Shown: in pieces, positions 22,763 through 36,512 of the stretch
Layout: each line of letters opens with the position of its first letter
Position numbering within the stretch: position 1 is the stretch's first letter
Source: Ophioceras dolichostomum
Lineage: Eukaryota; Ascomycota; Sordariomycetes; Magnaporthales; Ophioceraceae
Direction: 5' to 3'
Assembly (NCBI GenBank): GCA_003049485.1
Contig: PYST01000117.1
Location: 1 to 64,000 of the forward strand
DNA: 64,000 nucleotides
The notes under the pieces: generated by a model
What the model was told of the DNA's origin: nothing
The model's input: the letters and a program-made list of their open reading frames with translations, nothing else
The model's database searches: none
Translations under genes and position numbers: made by a program

Positions 22763-24365
22763 GTGCGGTTGTGATGGTTTGATAGTCCGCGATGATGGCG
22801 CGCGCAGGTAACAAAGGTTGTGTTGTGTGATGGGAGGGAAGGGGGGGGAGGGGGCGGAGTGGACAATGGACAAGTAGTCGAAGCGATGGGAAGATTACAG
22901 ACTGTGATACTCGCTTCGACGGATCAGTTGGTGTGCCCGCATCGTTATTGCGACCGGAGAAGGTTACAGCAACTGCATTCATTTTGGGTTGGGCGCCGCC
23001 GTTCGAGACTGACAACATCCTCTATTCCCATCTCCTACGGACCAGGGTCGGCAAATTTTCGACTTCCTCCCGCTATGTACATAGTTTTTCATACGTAGCA
23101 TATGCTACTTATCATGCCCTATCCACAGCCGCTCTCCCACCAGTCCGTGCAAACTAATTCCTTTTCTAAGGCACCAACGATGTCTTCCTACCTCTACATC
23201 GATGGATGAGAAGACGTGCACCGGCTGGGAGGATAACTGGGGGCAGATCTGAACGAAAGGGTGGTACACGGACGGTACATTCTTTCCTCTCCTCCAGGCC
23301 CAGACCCGCTGATCGCGATGTGTACATGTGGCTCTCGGCCCAATCCGTCCGTAGGGGAGCGATGGCCTGGAGCGTAGATAGATCACGGCGGCAGGGAGGG
23401 CAGGGGCCCGATGGCCATCGGAGAGGATTATCACGGAGTATTGCGTCAAACTACGTTGCATTGCCTCTCGCTCTCTCTCGCCACGCACTACACACGGCGC
23501 CTTTCTTTTTCCCTGTTCCCTTCTACGCCCACTTACTTCCCTTGCGTCCAACCAAAGAACGTACCTACCTATCCCGTATGTATTGTTTCATGCCTCCGCA
23601 GTCCACACGCACGCCCGAGCAAATGATAACATTCCCATATACTCTCTAGTCTCTTCCGCCATGGCAGTAGTTCACGCATGTCGAGTGGGCGATCGCCTCG
23701 CCTTGGGTCCACCGATCACGCTTTCCGGGGTCGGCCCAATGGTCCCGTTCCGTCCAGATCAGCCTCAGCCCAAATCTCGAACCCCGGACTCATCGCCGGG
23801 GAGGTGTGTGCCCCCGGCCGAATGAGGGGGCCAACCAGCCAACTTGGGCGGCGGCGTATCTGCATACGTGCGTACCACATACCCCACGGACTCACTACCT
23901 ATCTTAGTACTTACGTTCCTTTGAGCGCGCCACAAATTCCATCTTGTCCGAAGTGCTTGCATCCATCTTCGCCGCTGTCAGAGACAGAACGACTACCGAG
24001 CGGCGCAACAAATAACCACCAGGCAGACAGTGCAGTGCGCAGATAGAAAAAGAAATAGGACGACGGAGTCAAAAGTTCGTCCGGACCGCATCTATCTACA
24101 CCCCCTCCATCTATCATCCTATCAACAAAATGATGGAATATGCTGCGTTCGTTTATTCTCGAATCACGGCCCTCCGCCCTTGTTCAGGTCTCGGTGACGA
24201 CAGACATTCCGTCCGCCACTTTTCCCCCTGACATAAAAGGGAGCTGATAAGACAGGGGATGGAGGATGGATGGAGTGGCAGAGGGGGGAGAGAGGCACAG
24301 AGGAAAGGCTAATTCCTCGTTTCGAACTCCCCGCCGCTGCCACAGCAGCAGATGTCAAGCCATCT

Positions 24366-24388
24366 TCTAGGTATCTAGGTAGGTAGGG
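24366..24388. repeat. TAGGTA-type element copy
   Basis: Reads CTAGGTATCTAGGTAGGTAG, one base off the core of the copies at 16718 and 25788. Confidence 0.65.
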
Positions 24389-25787
24389 CGTCTATCTACG
24401 AGGAGGGATTCGACGAGGCAAATTAGGCCGAGCGCCACAACTTCTGACAGCTCGGTGGGAAAGGGTTTTCTCCATGTCGTCGTGTGTTAGTTACCGAGTT
24501 GGTTAATAAGTCCGTCCCCCCTGAATTCGAGAAAGGGAGACGAGACGACAGCACATGTCCTGCTGCATACTCCTTCCTGTCAAGCCCCCTAATCTACGCG
24601 CTGCGGTTCGTCAAGCCCCAACTGCCTGCTGGGGAGGGATGGAGGCTTCCATTTCAGCTTGCGAGATCTAGCGAGCGGCACAGGCAGTCAGTCAGTCAAT
24701 AATGTGATGTGATGTGATGCGATGCCAACGCAGGAACAAAAAACCTCGGCTTCCTCCGTGCTACCTGCCTAGTAGTTACCTGTTCGCCACCGTCAAATAA
24801 CACACAACACAGCAGTGTTCAGTTCATGGCCTTTCTGGACGGTCGCCCCCAAACCCCCATATCATATCACATGTTAGGTAGTTACCCCGTGATAAAAGGA
24901 GAGGGGGGGCCAGTTCTAGCGACCAGCTGCTGTTGTGCTGTTCTGTGCTGTCCGCGGCGCAAAAAAAAAACCCCAACAGGGGAGAGAAAACGAGCCCCTG
25001 AAACCCCCGCCCGTGCTGCTAACAGAAGGGATGAGGACCGATTTTGGCGACCGGTCGGTCGGTCGGTGGTGGAGGTGCTAAGTTCACATTTCTTTAGCAA
25101 GAAAAAGAGATCGCATTATTACGGCGCTGTTTCGGAGGTTTCCTTCCCCTCTTCCTTCCCAGCCAGCCAGCCAGCCAGCTCACATCTGTGGCACAGCGGG
25201 TATTGTAGGCGCCCTCCAGGTGTGCCGCCGTTCAGGTAAGGGTAGGGTATTTGGTGGTGGTCGGAACGAATTCATCGTTCACGTCTCAGTGTGGCACAGC
25301 ACTACACAGCAAAGCAACTCTCGAACCCTAAAAGATGGAGGAGAAAAGGAGGGTGACACTCTCCATTCCTCCTCAGCCGCATCACCGAAATATGACATGT
25401 GTCAAAGACCTCAGCAAAGCGGCGCAAAAACCAAAATGAGAACAATGAAGCAAGGGATGGATTTTGAAGTGATGAATGCTCTTTACCTTAACCCCATAAC
25501 AGCCAGCCCTGGTCGGTGCTCGGTGAGGCTCGAGGCACGGAACAAGCGACAAGCGAACACGGCACGCACGTCGGTCGTCTCGTCCGATGATTGGGGCCGG
25601 CTCGACCCCGGTTGGCTGACCCGGGGTTCTCTTTGTTTCTATCACTGTGTGACCGCCACCGCCCCTGGAACTTCCTACTGACCTGGGCACCTTTTCACAC
25701 GCCGTTTGGTTTCCTTTCCTCTTCTTTTTAGTCCGCCCCGAAATTGTGACACTCCGGACAAAAGAACAAAAGAAGATTCATGCACAT

Positions 25788-25807
25788 GTAGGTACCTAGG
25801 TAGGTAT
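25788..25807. repeat. TAGGTACCTAGG-type element, clean copy
   Basis: Reads GTAGGTACCTAGGTAGGTAT. It matches the copy at 16718 for 19 of 20 nt. Confidence 0.8.
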
Positions 25808-26255
25808 GCACATTGGAGAGAGAGCTATACGAGCGAGCGAAGGACGGGAGGGGAGCCAGGCACTCCGCTCCGTTCGGCGACGCAACAATCTTAAGACAGA
25901 AACCCGGCCTGTACTGTCGTGTCTCGTGTTTGACCTTGTGATATATTCGCCGATAATTTGGCCTCAGCCCTTTTTTTTTGGTTTGCTGCCTGGTGGTTTA
26001 TCCTGGTCAAGTTACCTGAGATCGATACGACGAGATGGGAGTTCTCAGGCCCGATAAGCTAGGGTAGCGCAATGAATACCGAGAGGCGAATGAGGCTCTC
26101 CGAAACTGATCAAAGTGTGGTAACATTTTGTTAACAGAAAGATGAGCTGATCGAGCGGGGGAAGCCGGCCCTTTCCGCCATGCTTGGAGGACCGGGTACA
26201 CTTTGCTTGCTTCTGTCCGTAGTCTCTCGGTAGCCGATACTCTGCAGCGCGGCTG

Positions 26256-26293
26256 ATGCTGCTTCTGCTGCTTCTGCTGCTTCTGCTGCTTCT
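26256..26293. repeat. TGCTTC hexanucleotide tandem repeat
   Basis: Five or so tandem TGCTTC/GCTTCT units. On the minus strand they read as Lys-Gln-Gln or Arg-Ser-Ser runs, which accounts for the apparent open frames here. Confidence 0.85.
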
Positions 26294-27873
26294 TTTCCTC
26301 CTCGTATTCGAATAGTAAACAGACCAGCTCCATTCATATCTGCTGTGGGTGCAGCCGGCATGTGTGCAGATGACATCGCACAGATGACTGCTTATGTTGG
26401 GGCTGGCTGGCTGGCTGGATGTATAAGTAGTAGTATGAAATGCCCAGAGCTGACAGCATAGCTGCCTCGCTACCCAGTATTGAGCAGCGCGCCACATTCG
26501 ATGCATCTGTGTACGTACACGCGAGGACGTAATGCTACTGTATGTGCCTACATACAGGTCGCTGCCTCCATTGTCAGGGTCGTCGCCGGCGTCCGCGCTG
26601 TGCGACGCCAGTGGGCGGGACGGACGGACGATTGCGGATTGGTTAGACGTTTCATGCCGGATGCCAGAAGCCGGTACAGTCGTCGGCGCGATTTTGCCTG
26701 CCTGACCTACCCACGAAGGTACTACCTCCTCCACCATCATGTCGCTGTCGCTGCTGCTGCTGCAGTGCGTGCTTGCCTGACCAACTGAATGGCTGATTGC
26801 ATCCTGCCATTCTGTTCTCCAGAGTCTGCCCACTTCTTTGTCAAGACTTCGTGGATGGATAGACAGGCAGGTAGGTGAGGAGGGGAGAAGAAGACGACCC
26901 GGGCAGTTCCGATCACACGAACATGAACACCACCACTCCGCAAAGGTTTAAAGGGTGCTTGAGTTGCTGTGCCTCACTCGCTCGCCGCCCGCCCGCTCGC
27001 CCGCCCAATGGAAAGACAAAAGATCAGACCAGGGAAGACCCTGCCAAAGATGCGATGTTGGTAGAGAGAGGTGCGTGCGTCCATCCATCCTGACCAGACG
27101 CAGGATAGATTAAGCTCCCGCCCAGCGTCCGATTGGTGGTGGTTCTTAAAATGTATGTACGTAGGTAATAGGGTAGGTAAGACTGGCAGGCGTGCGCATC
27201 ACTGGTCGCGAGCCAGCCCAGCCGTCCGTCCGTCCATCCGTCCGTCTTACAGCGGAGCGAGCAGGCAAGGCAAGACAGACCAGACTCCATTCATACCATA
27301 ATCCATAATCATCCTCATCAGGAGCAGCAAGCACCCCGAATCCATCACTTAGCTCCGTCGGGTCCTCCCTCGTATAGTTCATAATCGTTCCAGTTTGGAA
27401 GGACCACGGGGCGAGGTGAGGCAGTGAAGAAGTGGTGATGATATATATGAGATCAAGTTTGGTAACGAGGCCATCTCGGCCTTACGCGTTCGGGAAAGAG
27501 AAGGAGGAGAAGTGGAGGAGACGAAACGGAAAGAGGCAGTAGCAGACACCTATCTGATATGCAGTGTACTACTGCTATGCTAGCATGCAGAGGCCGAAAA
27601 GGTGTGAGCGACTGACTGAATGACTGACTTACTGCAGTGTGATCACACCGAAATATAGTGGTTGGCAGGCAGGATGCAGCGGCAGCAGGAGCGGCTGGCG
27701 TCACTGCAGCCCTGTGCAGGACGGATAGATGGGACGGGCTGCGTACCATTGTAGGTATTTACTCCAAAAGCGTCTGGAATTTGGTGATGAAAATGACGAC
27801 GGGAGACTCAAATGATTGAGTTGGGACACTGGGGCTGTGCAACATGCTGATGCTGCAGCGGAGGAGGCACTTG

Positions 27874-27898
27874 GTAGGTTTTAGGTATGTAGGTAGTC
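27874..27898. repeat. TAGGTA-type element, degenerate copy
   Basis: Reads GGTAGGTTTTAGGTATGTAG followed by GTAGT. It is a diverged relative of the dispersed element. Confidence 0.45.
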
Positions 27899-30800
27899 CC
27901 AGGAAACTTACATGGTGGACGCAGGCTGGGGACGATGCATCGAGCCTCTTTTCCATCTTCACACTCTCTCCTTCGGCCGCACCGGGTCGATATTAACTAA
28001 CCCCTCCTACGCAGACTAGAGCACTGTTTGACGAAAGAAAACTCCCCGTCCGCTCGCTCCCGAAGAAGATGAAGAGGAGGAAGAAGAAGGGAGATCTCCG
28101 GAAGGGAAAAAGCGAAAGATGAGAGATCTTGAAAAATAAAATCCCGGCAATCCCGCGTCATGGATGGGTCACACGGAAGGAGTTATTCTTAGAGACGGAC
28201 AGATCGATGAACGGGAATGGCGTCGAGAAGGAATGCAGGAAGGGTGGGAAAGGATAGAGGCTGAGGGAAGTCATTCAAGTTCTTGTGAATAGGTAGGGTA
28301 GGTGGCTTTCCATTTTGATGATGAGGAAGATGATGACGATGAATCGAGTTTCTGATGATGAAGTTTCGTACACTGCAGATTCAGAGTGTCTACGCACGGT
28401 CCACCACGAGACCCATCAATCTGGGGACTTTGCGGGACAAAATGGAAAGCGGTGTTGATTGTAACGTTCCATCACGAAGGCCCACTGCCGTTTGGGAGAA
28501 GAGCCAAGAGCCAAGAGCCAGTGCGTTGGAGGTCGGGCCGGCCTGAGGATGTGAAAGCACACTACTCAGGCATCAGGGCATGAAATGCCCTAGTGTTCGC
28601 AAGCTAACCTCTATTTCATTCTTTTTTTCTCTTCTCTTTCTCACGATGTCTCAAATAGTGGGATCATAATGTCTTTGTGCGACTAGATTTTTCATAGGAT
28701 GGAATTTGGAAACGACCGCTGTCGCCGTCAGCCAGAGACCGTCATCATCGCACAAAGCCGAACGGCCTCGGTGGATTTGAGGGGCAAGGATGGGCCTTTT
28801 TTTTGTGGCCGTGGGGGCCCAGCCCAGGGCAAAAGAGAGGGCAGCAGTAGGAGGAGGAGCAGAAGGAGGGGGCTCGGGGTCGGCGTTCGCGGGGACCTGA
28901 CCAGCCTGGCTCCTTCTGGCTGGCCTCCTGGCGGTGAGGACGAGAGGAAGTGGGAGTCTTGGAAGGCTAGGCAGTCGTCGAGAAGTCTCGAACTCCTGTC
29001 AACTCAAGTCTCTCGTGGAAGAGGGGGAAAGGGAAAGGGAAATCAATCGCAAGGTCAACCTGGGTCAACCTGGTGGGCCGTTTTCTTGGACCGACTGACA
29101 GGTGACTCCTTCTGATGCTCGCCAATCTAGCAGACGAGTGAGTTCTGCTGTGCCATCGCCTCACAGCTTCGTTCATCATCGAGAAAGGTATTGTATATGA
29201 AGATTGAGGAGTAAGTACCTCCCTGGACGTAGTGGTAGTGGTCAGGGACCAGCCATCGAGCCAGCCTGTGATGTTGCTGCTGCTGACTGAGGGATAGGAT
29301 TTACTCGCACCACCTCATCATAACCCGGCAGCACGCGCAACGACTACCGGAATAATCCCGCGTTCCTTCGTTCGCGGGAGCTAGCCTCATAGTAGACACC
29401 GAAGCTCCCAAACCGAAATCAAGCTGGGCTCATACATCAGTGGCTGCGCTCATCCGTTTAATGTCGGCCCTTCGTCCAGGTCCAGGTCGTTTTCGCCACC
29501 TTGCACCAACGTTCTTTTGTTCCCTTTCATTTTTCGCCGCAAGGTGTCGGAGCGAATGGTCCAATGATTTGCTAGCGCCTTTTTTTTTCTGTTTCTCATC
29601 GTGTCTTGCTTGCATGAGGTGCGAGGTACAACAGGGAGCGATTGCCTCGAAAGCTTCCATGCAGCGTTCTTCGGTCCTTCTAGCGCGGGCGGGCGAGACG
29701 AGAATCTGAGTCGGGTGGCGACGCCATTCCCAAATGAGAGCTATCTCCCCGCTTGGCACTCAGCCACCCCGAGGTGCTTTTCAAGTTTTGGGGGGAGGGG
29801 ACTTCGAGATACTTTCCTCGTGAAAATGAGAGGAGCTTCGCTGTGCGCACAACAGTGATGATGATAACAATTCTCTCCTCCCCAAAAGAGAACCCAGATT
29901 GTCAAAAATACCACTCTATTCTTTAGTCTTGTTTTCTCAATTTCTTACCTGCCATCCCTTCTTTTTGATATCGGAATTCCTGATGGTGGGACACGGGAGC
30001 GGATGTTAGTGTGGGTTGGCGGTGATGGAAGCCTAGTATATTAATTTGCATAGCACGGCACGAGACCGCTCTCGCTACGACTCGCTACCCAGGTTGGGTA
30101 TATGAATCGCATCAATTTTTAGCAGCACTGAAGGGGGGGACTTCGTTTCCGTAAGGTGCAGCTGCATTGACTCTTTTTCTCACTCTCTGGAGTCTGGCTG
30201 GCTGGTGTCCAGTCTTGTGGTCCTGTAGGGCCATCTTTGGTGTTCTCGTGGCCCTTTCCCCCGAGCTCCCCGACACCTTATTCGAAGTTCAAGCTTCCCT
30301 GATTATCTGGGGGAAACCGGGGAAAGGCGACGATGGTGGATTTCTCTCCATTTCTCTCCGCATCTTGGTGCGTTGGCAGACGACATCGAGGGCAACCTGT
30401 TAGTCACGGATTGCTGATGCCAAAAGTCACGCGGGTTTAAGGTACGACGAGAGGTCGTGATCCTTGCCTCGAAGTCAGATAGATGCTTGGTAGTTATCCC
30501 ATATCGCACGCTGCATGCTCACCCAGGCCGCACGCACACTTGCACACACACCAAGAGATATCGTAAAGTAGGTAAATAACTGTCGAGTCAGCGAGGTATT
30601 GGCGCAGGTCTTTATCGGGGGACCGTCGGCGACCACCGCGGTGATGAGGCACAGAGACCAGGAAGAACGGAGAGAGTGGAAGAATGGAGAGTACTGTGGT
30701 AGTGGAAGATTTGAGTTCACATCCCGCATGTCCCGCTTTTTTTGCTGGCGGAGTCGTCACTCCACTGTGAGCAGGAACGAATTCGATTCGCCTCGACTCA

Positions 30801-33800
30801 TCACATCTTATGGGCGGGTTTGAAAGTGTGTGGTTGCGGTGCGATTGCTAGGGTCTGTTGCTTCTTGGATGCCTTACCACAGTACCGCAGTCAGGTCGCA
30901 AGAAAAGCATGTTCGGTTCAGCGGTGCAGGAAATTCCGCCTTTCCAATGCCTGTGCTGTTAGCATACCCCTCTACGCTATTCCGTAGCTTCTGATGGACC
31001 TGCATGAGTGCGCCGGGGTCGTGCTGCACCATTCTGCGGGACGGAAGCCTGTGAAGTTGCATTCAAGCCCAATCCTGGAATCTGTGTGGGAATGCCAAAA
31101 TGGGTCCGTCGGTGAACGAAAAGAGCAGAGTCGTTTCTTTTTCGCGCGCACGACAGTGGAGGGATCGTCGGAGAGGAGAGACACAGAAAGAGAGACAAAA
31201 AGGCTGGGGGGCTGAGAGATTGTCGTATACCACCGAGGGTTCACGTGCAAAACACGCCGAAATTCACAGTGGGGGATTTTCGCAAAAAGGAAAGGAAGAG
31301 ATATCGTACTGATACCGTGACAACATGTTGTCTGTCAGCCAGTGCCTACGCTGATAGGTAGGGTGTGGCATCGTCAACGGCCGTCAAGCGATTTCGTGGC
31401 TTGCCTTAGCGTGGACGAACAGCACGAAAATGCTCCTCGAGTTTTTCATTCTGCCGCCATTCTGCCGCCTTTCTGCCGCTGCTGGTGCTTGGGAGGGGGA
31501 TGCAAGCAAGGGAGGGGATTCGCCCAGAGGTGTTAAGATGAAGAAGCCGAAGGAGGGGGGGTAGGAGCGGAAGCGATGCAGGTCAATCCCTTCACAGCTG
31601 GTCTTTGCCGCCCAAGAGCAGCACGACCGGGCATATCCAGGCTAGTGTGGCTGCTGCTGGCTGTGAGGGGGGGGTGTCGATGGTGGGTGACGGCCACCAC
31701 TGTCAGGCTACTATGCCTTGCTCCACTGCTGGAAGGCAGGCCGGCCGATGCTCCGGCCGAGTTAGCCCAGCCTGGAAACGTAAAAGTGCATGGTTTCGGG
31801 TCAAAAAGAGAGCGATGATGATGCTATACTGCCCCTGCCCTCCATGTGTCCCATTTTGGCTAGGGTCTTCGGCGTATTTTTTTCTCAACAGGTTTTTGTG
31901 CGTTACATAGTAATCAGTATCACATACAGCAGGGATACGAATACGCTGCATCGCGAGGTCTGGCCCAACGTGGCTCAGGCCTGGTTGAAAGGTCGTGGTA
32001 CATGATAGGATATAGGTCGCGTGAGGGTCCAAACGTCCTTATGTGAGAGGCTTAAAGGTGAAAAGAAATTCGAGTTGGGCGCAAGTGCAAAGAATTACAC
32101 CGAGAGCTACCCCGAAGCTGGGCAGTTAACGCGAACTGAACGCGGCAGCGCGGCAGCAAAAGTGAGAAGGAGGGGTCAGAGATCAAAGGGAGAACAAGAT
32201 CCGGCGGCCCACACAAATGCCGCGATTCGACGGTTCGGCGGGCTGGAAATGAGGGGCTCTGGGAGGGAAGAGGGGTTCACCAGCATCAAGGAGCAAGGGA
32301 AATTTCCCTGATGAAGCCCGTGCTGAGGGTTGATACCATGGATTTGTGACAGACCAGCCGTGTGCTGGGGAGTTGGAAAGCAGCAGTGAAGGACCCACCA
32401 AGTACCAGCTAGGTTCGGCCTATCTGATCTGTTTCTCTTCCCTAATATGAGTGACTGGGAGAGTTTGATCAAATATCAACGATGAGGAGAAATGCCAGAA
32501 GACTCCGAAGAAGATTCTCTCACCATGGTCATACCACGAGTCGCTAGAGTTCACATTCGCATGATCGACACTCGGTATTGGCCGACGAAAAGAGTTCCTT
32601 GATTCTACACACTCCCCCGTCGTCAAATTCCGGCTGAGAAGACGAGAGAGGGCAGTAGGTTGCAGGCTGGCTGGCATGCATGATGTCAGCGGGATGGAGG
32701 GTCGCGCTGCCTGGTGGTGCGGCTTTCGTGGTAAGTGGCTGCCCTCCCTTTCTCGAGCGTTCTTTCCGCTTGTTCTGTTGCGTCAACGTGACTCTGTGGC
32801 TTTTGAGGCTTCGGGGTGGCACCTAATTGGGGAGCTGAGAAGCGAAGAGATATGGCGGCCAGTGGCGGGCAGAGACGGACATCATTTGGTGGCCCGTTGT
32901 TGGTCGCTTCGCGACCTAGAAAGCGACCTAGAGCTATTGGAGGGTAGACGATCAAAAAGACAAGTGACAGGCGAGCAGCATCAGAGGACAAGAAGTCGAA
33001 AAGTCGCCCCATGTACCCCCATGTATTGGACGCCGTCTGCCATGTACGGTGAACTGGCGTCGCAGGAGACAGACAGGACAGACAGCACTAGGCCCGGCTA
33101 GCTTGGTTCTTCGGGCGGTTGGGGCTTGGAGCTTGCGCACGAGATGCAGAAGATAACAGATCGAAGGCCCGTGGAAGCCTGCGTGGAAGGTCCTCTGCTT
33201 CCTTCTCAACCCGTCCTCCGCATTCCCCCCTTCTTGTGAGAGAGTGCGTGTGGGAGTGTGGTGTGGATTGATGATGCTCTGCAGCGCGCCATTCGACGCA
33301 AGTGACGGAGGCTCGACCTCAGGTGACGACGGACGGCAACCAGCATCGAAAAGCAAAGCAAGCAGCCTCGAACATTTCGGCCTTCCTTCCTTGAAGAGGC
33401 TGTGTTACGAAATGAGTTGCGACGAGAAGCAAAAGAAGAAAACGCCATGATCAATCAGTCTTGCTTCTGGAGATAGATGAAAGAGGACAAAGCTCAGCAC
33501 CCACCCCATCTCACCATATCTCTCACAACAATTAGATAGATAGATCAAAAATCTTCTCGGGACGGGATCTTTTATTTTTAGCTTCCGCCGTTCACAAGGC
33601 ATTGTCAGAGATGGTGTAGAGCTGCTGTAGATAGAATGGGCCACAGTACCCGTGATCCGAAGCGGTGAGGTCGCAATTCTCTCTCTCTCCCAGAGATAGA
33701 TAGAGCTCGAGCCATGACCATGACCAGGACCGGGGCCAGATAAAAGAAAGAGGTGGTAGTGGTAGCGATGAGCTCTGGTGCTGCGGCCGTCGGTCTGCTC

Positions 33801-36494
33801 CTGCGAGGTGGACTCGAACTTGGTCAGATTCGCCAGGTGGGAATGCGCGAGAAAATGAACTGCCCTCCTCTGCAGTGGTCAGTCGACAATTCTCCTTCCT
33901 CGCTCTCGCTAGCGGCAACCATCCGGACGTTTCCCAAGAGCCCAACAAGATAGCCCGAGTCGCTTCTGACTGCTACATTATTAACTGCAGTTGGAGTTGG
34001 GGGGAAATAAGCGTAGGAAGAGGTAGTCAGGCAAAGGGCCCCCCACTCCGTAGTATTATTGCTGCTGGTGCTCGTACTGGTCTGGCGACGTGACAAGCAA
34101 CCCGGTCAGTTCTCAAGTCTGGCTTCTTGCGGTCATCAGTCATCAGTGGTCAGCCACGGGGGCCACACCAGTACTGGGATGGCGGGTTCGCAATATAGCT
34201 GAACGCCCAGCAAGCAGAGAGAGCCTGGTTGATGGCGTCCTGTTCTGGTCGAAGGACAGCGCAGAAGCAATTTACGCAAGAGTCCAATAATAACAACATG
34301 GGTGAGAGTTGTTGAGTATGCGCGAGCGCAGGTACTCACATGCACCCATATCGCCCATCGATAGCAGGGGCACGGGACGAAGACAACACCATAGTGGAGT
34401 GAGTTGCGTGCTCGTCGACGGTCCTTCTATCCCTGATATCTTGGGTACGGTTTTAGGTCTTTTTTTCTTGTCATGAAATTCTTCTCTTGCTTGCATCGGC
34501 CCTGGGCCCTGCAGCCCAATCCGACAGTGACAGTGATGGTGGCGCAAGAGAACCGAGGCTCGGGAAACGGCCGAAAACTGTAAGGAGTTGCCTAGTACCA
34601 AGCAGGGTGAGTCTATAACGCAGCTGCGTTATGATATTACACCTTAGGCCTTTGGGCCTAGATTTCGGGTATTGGGAGGGACGGAGAGAACTGCAAAAAA
34701 AGGACTCGGTCGAAGAGATCATGCAGTGAATGATACACGGCCAGTTCTGTTCCTCCGTCTTTTTCAGCCGTGCCACAGGAGAAAGGAGACAGGATGAACC
34801 CTCCTCTCCGACCCGTATAGCTAGAATAAGGTTGTGGTAGAAGGAAAAAGAAGAGGCAAAATTCCCCTGGATCCAGGAGAGGTAAAAGAACCTATGTGCC
34901 ACTTCCTGTGATGGAAGCCAGCTTGAATGGGGTCCGCGTGCTTTGGCAAAGCTTGGCCCGGCTTCGCATCATCTTCTTGAGACAGGACAAGCAAAACCCA
35001 AGCAATAAAATGAGATGGCAGAGAGGGCCCTAGAAGATGAAGCTAAAAACCTTAAAAAATGACGAAACAGATTTTTCTGTTTTCTGTCCTTTTCCTTCCT
35101 TTCTGGATCTGGATAGGTACAGCCATGGGATCACGACGGCTTCATCCGTCACACATGATGAGATGATGCCTCTAGTCCGCGTTCAGTGAGAGCTGGGATC
35201 GATTTTTAGCGTGCGTCTCTCAGCGCTTTGTGGTTAGAAATGAGAATTGTGCTGACCCCCGCCCGCCGCCGGCCGCCGACCGCACACAGACGCTCGCCAA
35301 TCAGATCGACCCGCGCCAGTCGATGCAAGTCAAAGTCGAAAGACCCACACGCCTCCCAGCGACCCCTGTACCGCTAAAGGACCCCTGTCCTCCCCTAAAA
35401 CTACCCTACAGTTTGCCAGCAACCCAGCGACCCATGAAAATCAACAAAACTCTCCAAGAAAAAAGGCACAGCGAACCCCACCACTGGACTGGCCGGTCAG
35501 CTAGGCTGCCCTGGGATGGTCTTTGTTCGGCGGTCCTGGATGAGGGAGAATGCCGCCACTGTTAGCGCATCCACGCCCCACGGCTCTATTCTCGTTGATC
35601 TCTCCACTGCAGCAAACCAAACAGTCGATGGCGGTAAACGTTGCGCCGTGAGGAACCCCCCCTCCTCAATGTCCCGATCCCAATCCCCATCATCCCCCTC
35701 CGCCATCTCACTCTTTTCCGACGTCTCTTTCGCTGCCTCCTATCTAGCACACCAGCACGCACGCACTCTCTGCAGTAACGCGACGGCAGTGGCTCGTACC
35801 ATCCCCGCCCTCATCGTTCAGCACAACTGCTGCTAATGAAAGGTGGCTGCCCCTGCCAGCTTTCGCCAGCCTCAATCGAGTTGGTTGGGCCTGCATGAAG
35901 CGAGCATGTGCGTGAGCTGGCCGCCATCTCACTGGCCGCTGCAGTCACTGCAGTTGCTGTCTGTGGTGCTTCTCTCATCTCTGGTTTGTTCGATCCCCTC
36001 ATGATCTGCCCATCCATAGTATTTGTCTCTTTCCGGGCTTGTACCGATCGAGACGCACTGAAAGCAGCCAGGCCATGACCTGCTTTGCTGCTTTCCAACA
36101 TGAGGGGGTACTCGACTCGCCCGTCGCCCGCCGCCTCTGAGAGATTCGCAACTCTGGCTGGCGCTGGCCGCGCTCGGGGTTCTCCTCCAAGGGGCCGCCT
36201 TTTTGGGCCTCGACTTCATCTTGCCTAAGAGAAGAGCCGGTAGCTAGTCCTCGAATATTGCTCCTAATTCTCTCTCCTGTTCGCTCTCTCCCACTCTCAT
36301 CTCTCCTCTTCGTCACTGTCTTCGGGGGTGTGGTCGATCCATCTTGCCCAGAGAGCCCCCCTTCCTCACGACAGACCCCCACAGCACAGGTATGGGACAG
36401 GGGGTCCAGTTTGCTGCACCCTTTCTCCCACGGATGCGCCAGCGGCAGCCGAATAACAACCAGCGGCCACCAACCAAGGCGAGGCGGTCCAGTC

Positions 36495-36512
36495 AGGTAG
36501 TGCCTAGGTACC
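36495..36512. repeat. TAGGTA-type element, partial copy
   Basis: Reads AGGTAGTGCCTAGGTACC, with the two palindromic halves in the order CCTAGG then GGTACC. Confidence 0.5.

Noticed and set aside
22292..22873. 193-codon open frame antisense to the peroxidase
   Set aside because: It is a shadow of the peroxidase exon with biased composition and no domain.
26045..26833. 262-codon minus-strand open frame in the large gap
   Set aside because: It contains Arg-Ser-Ser runs from a hexanucleotide repeat, no domain, and overlaps other open frames. A chance ORF is more likely.
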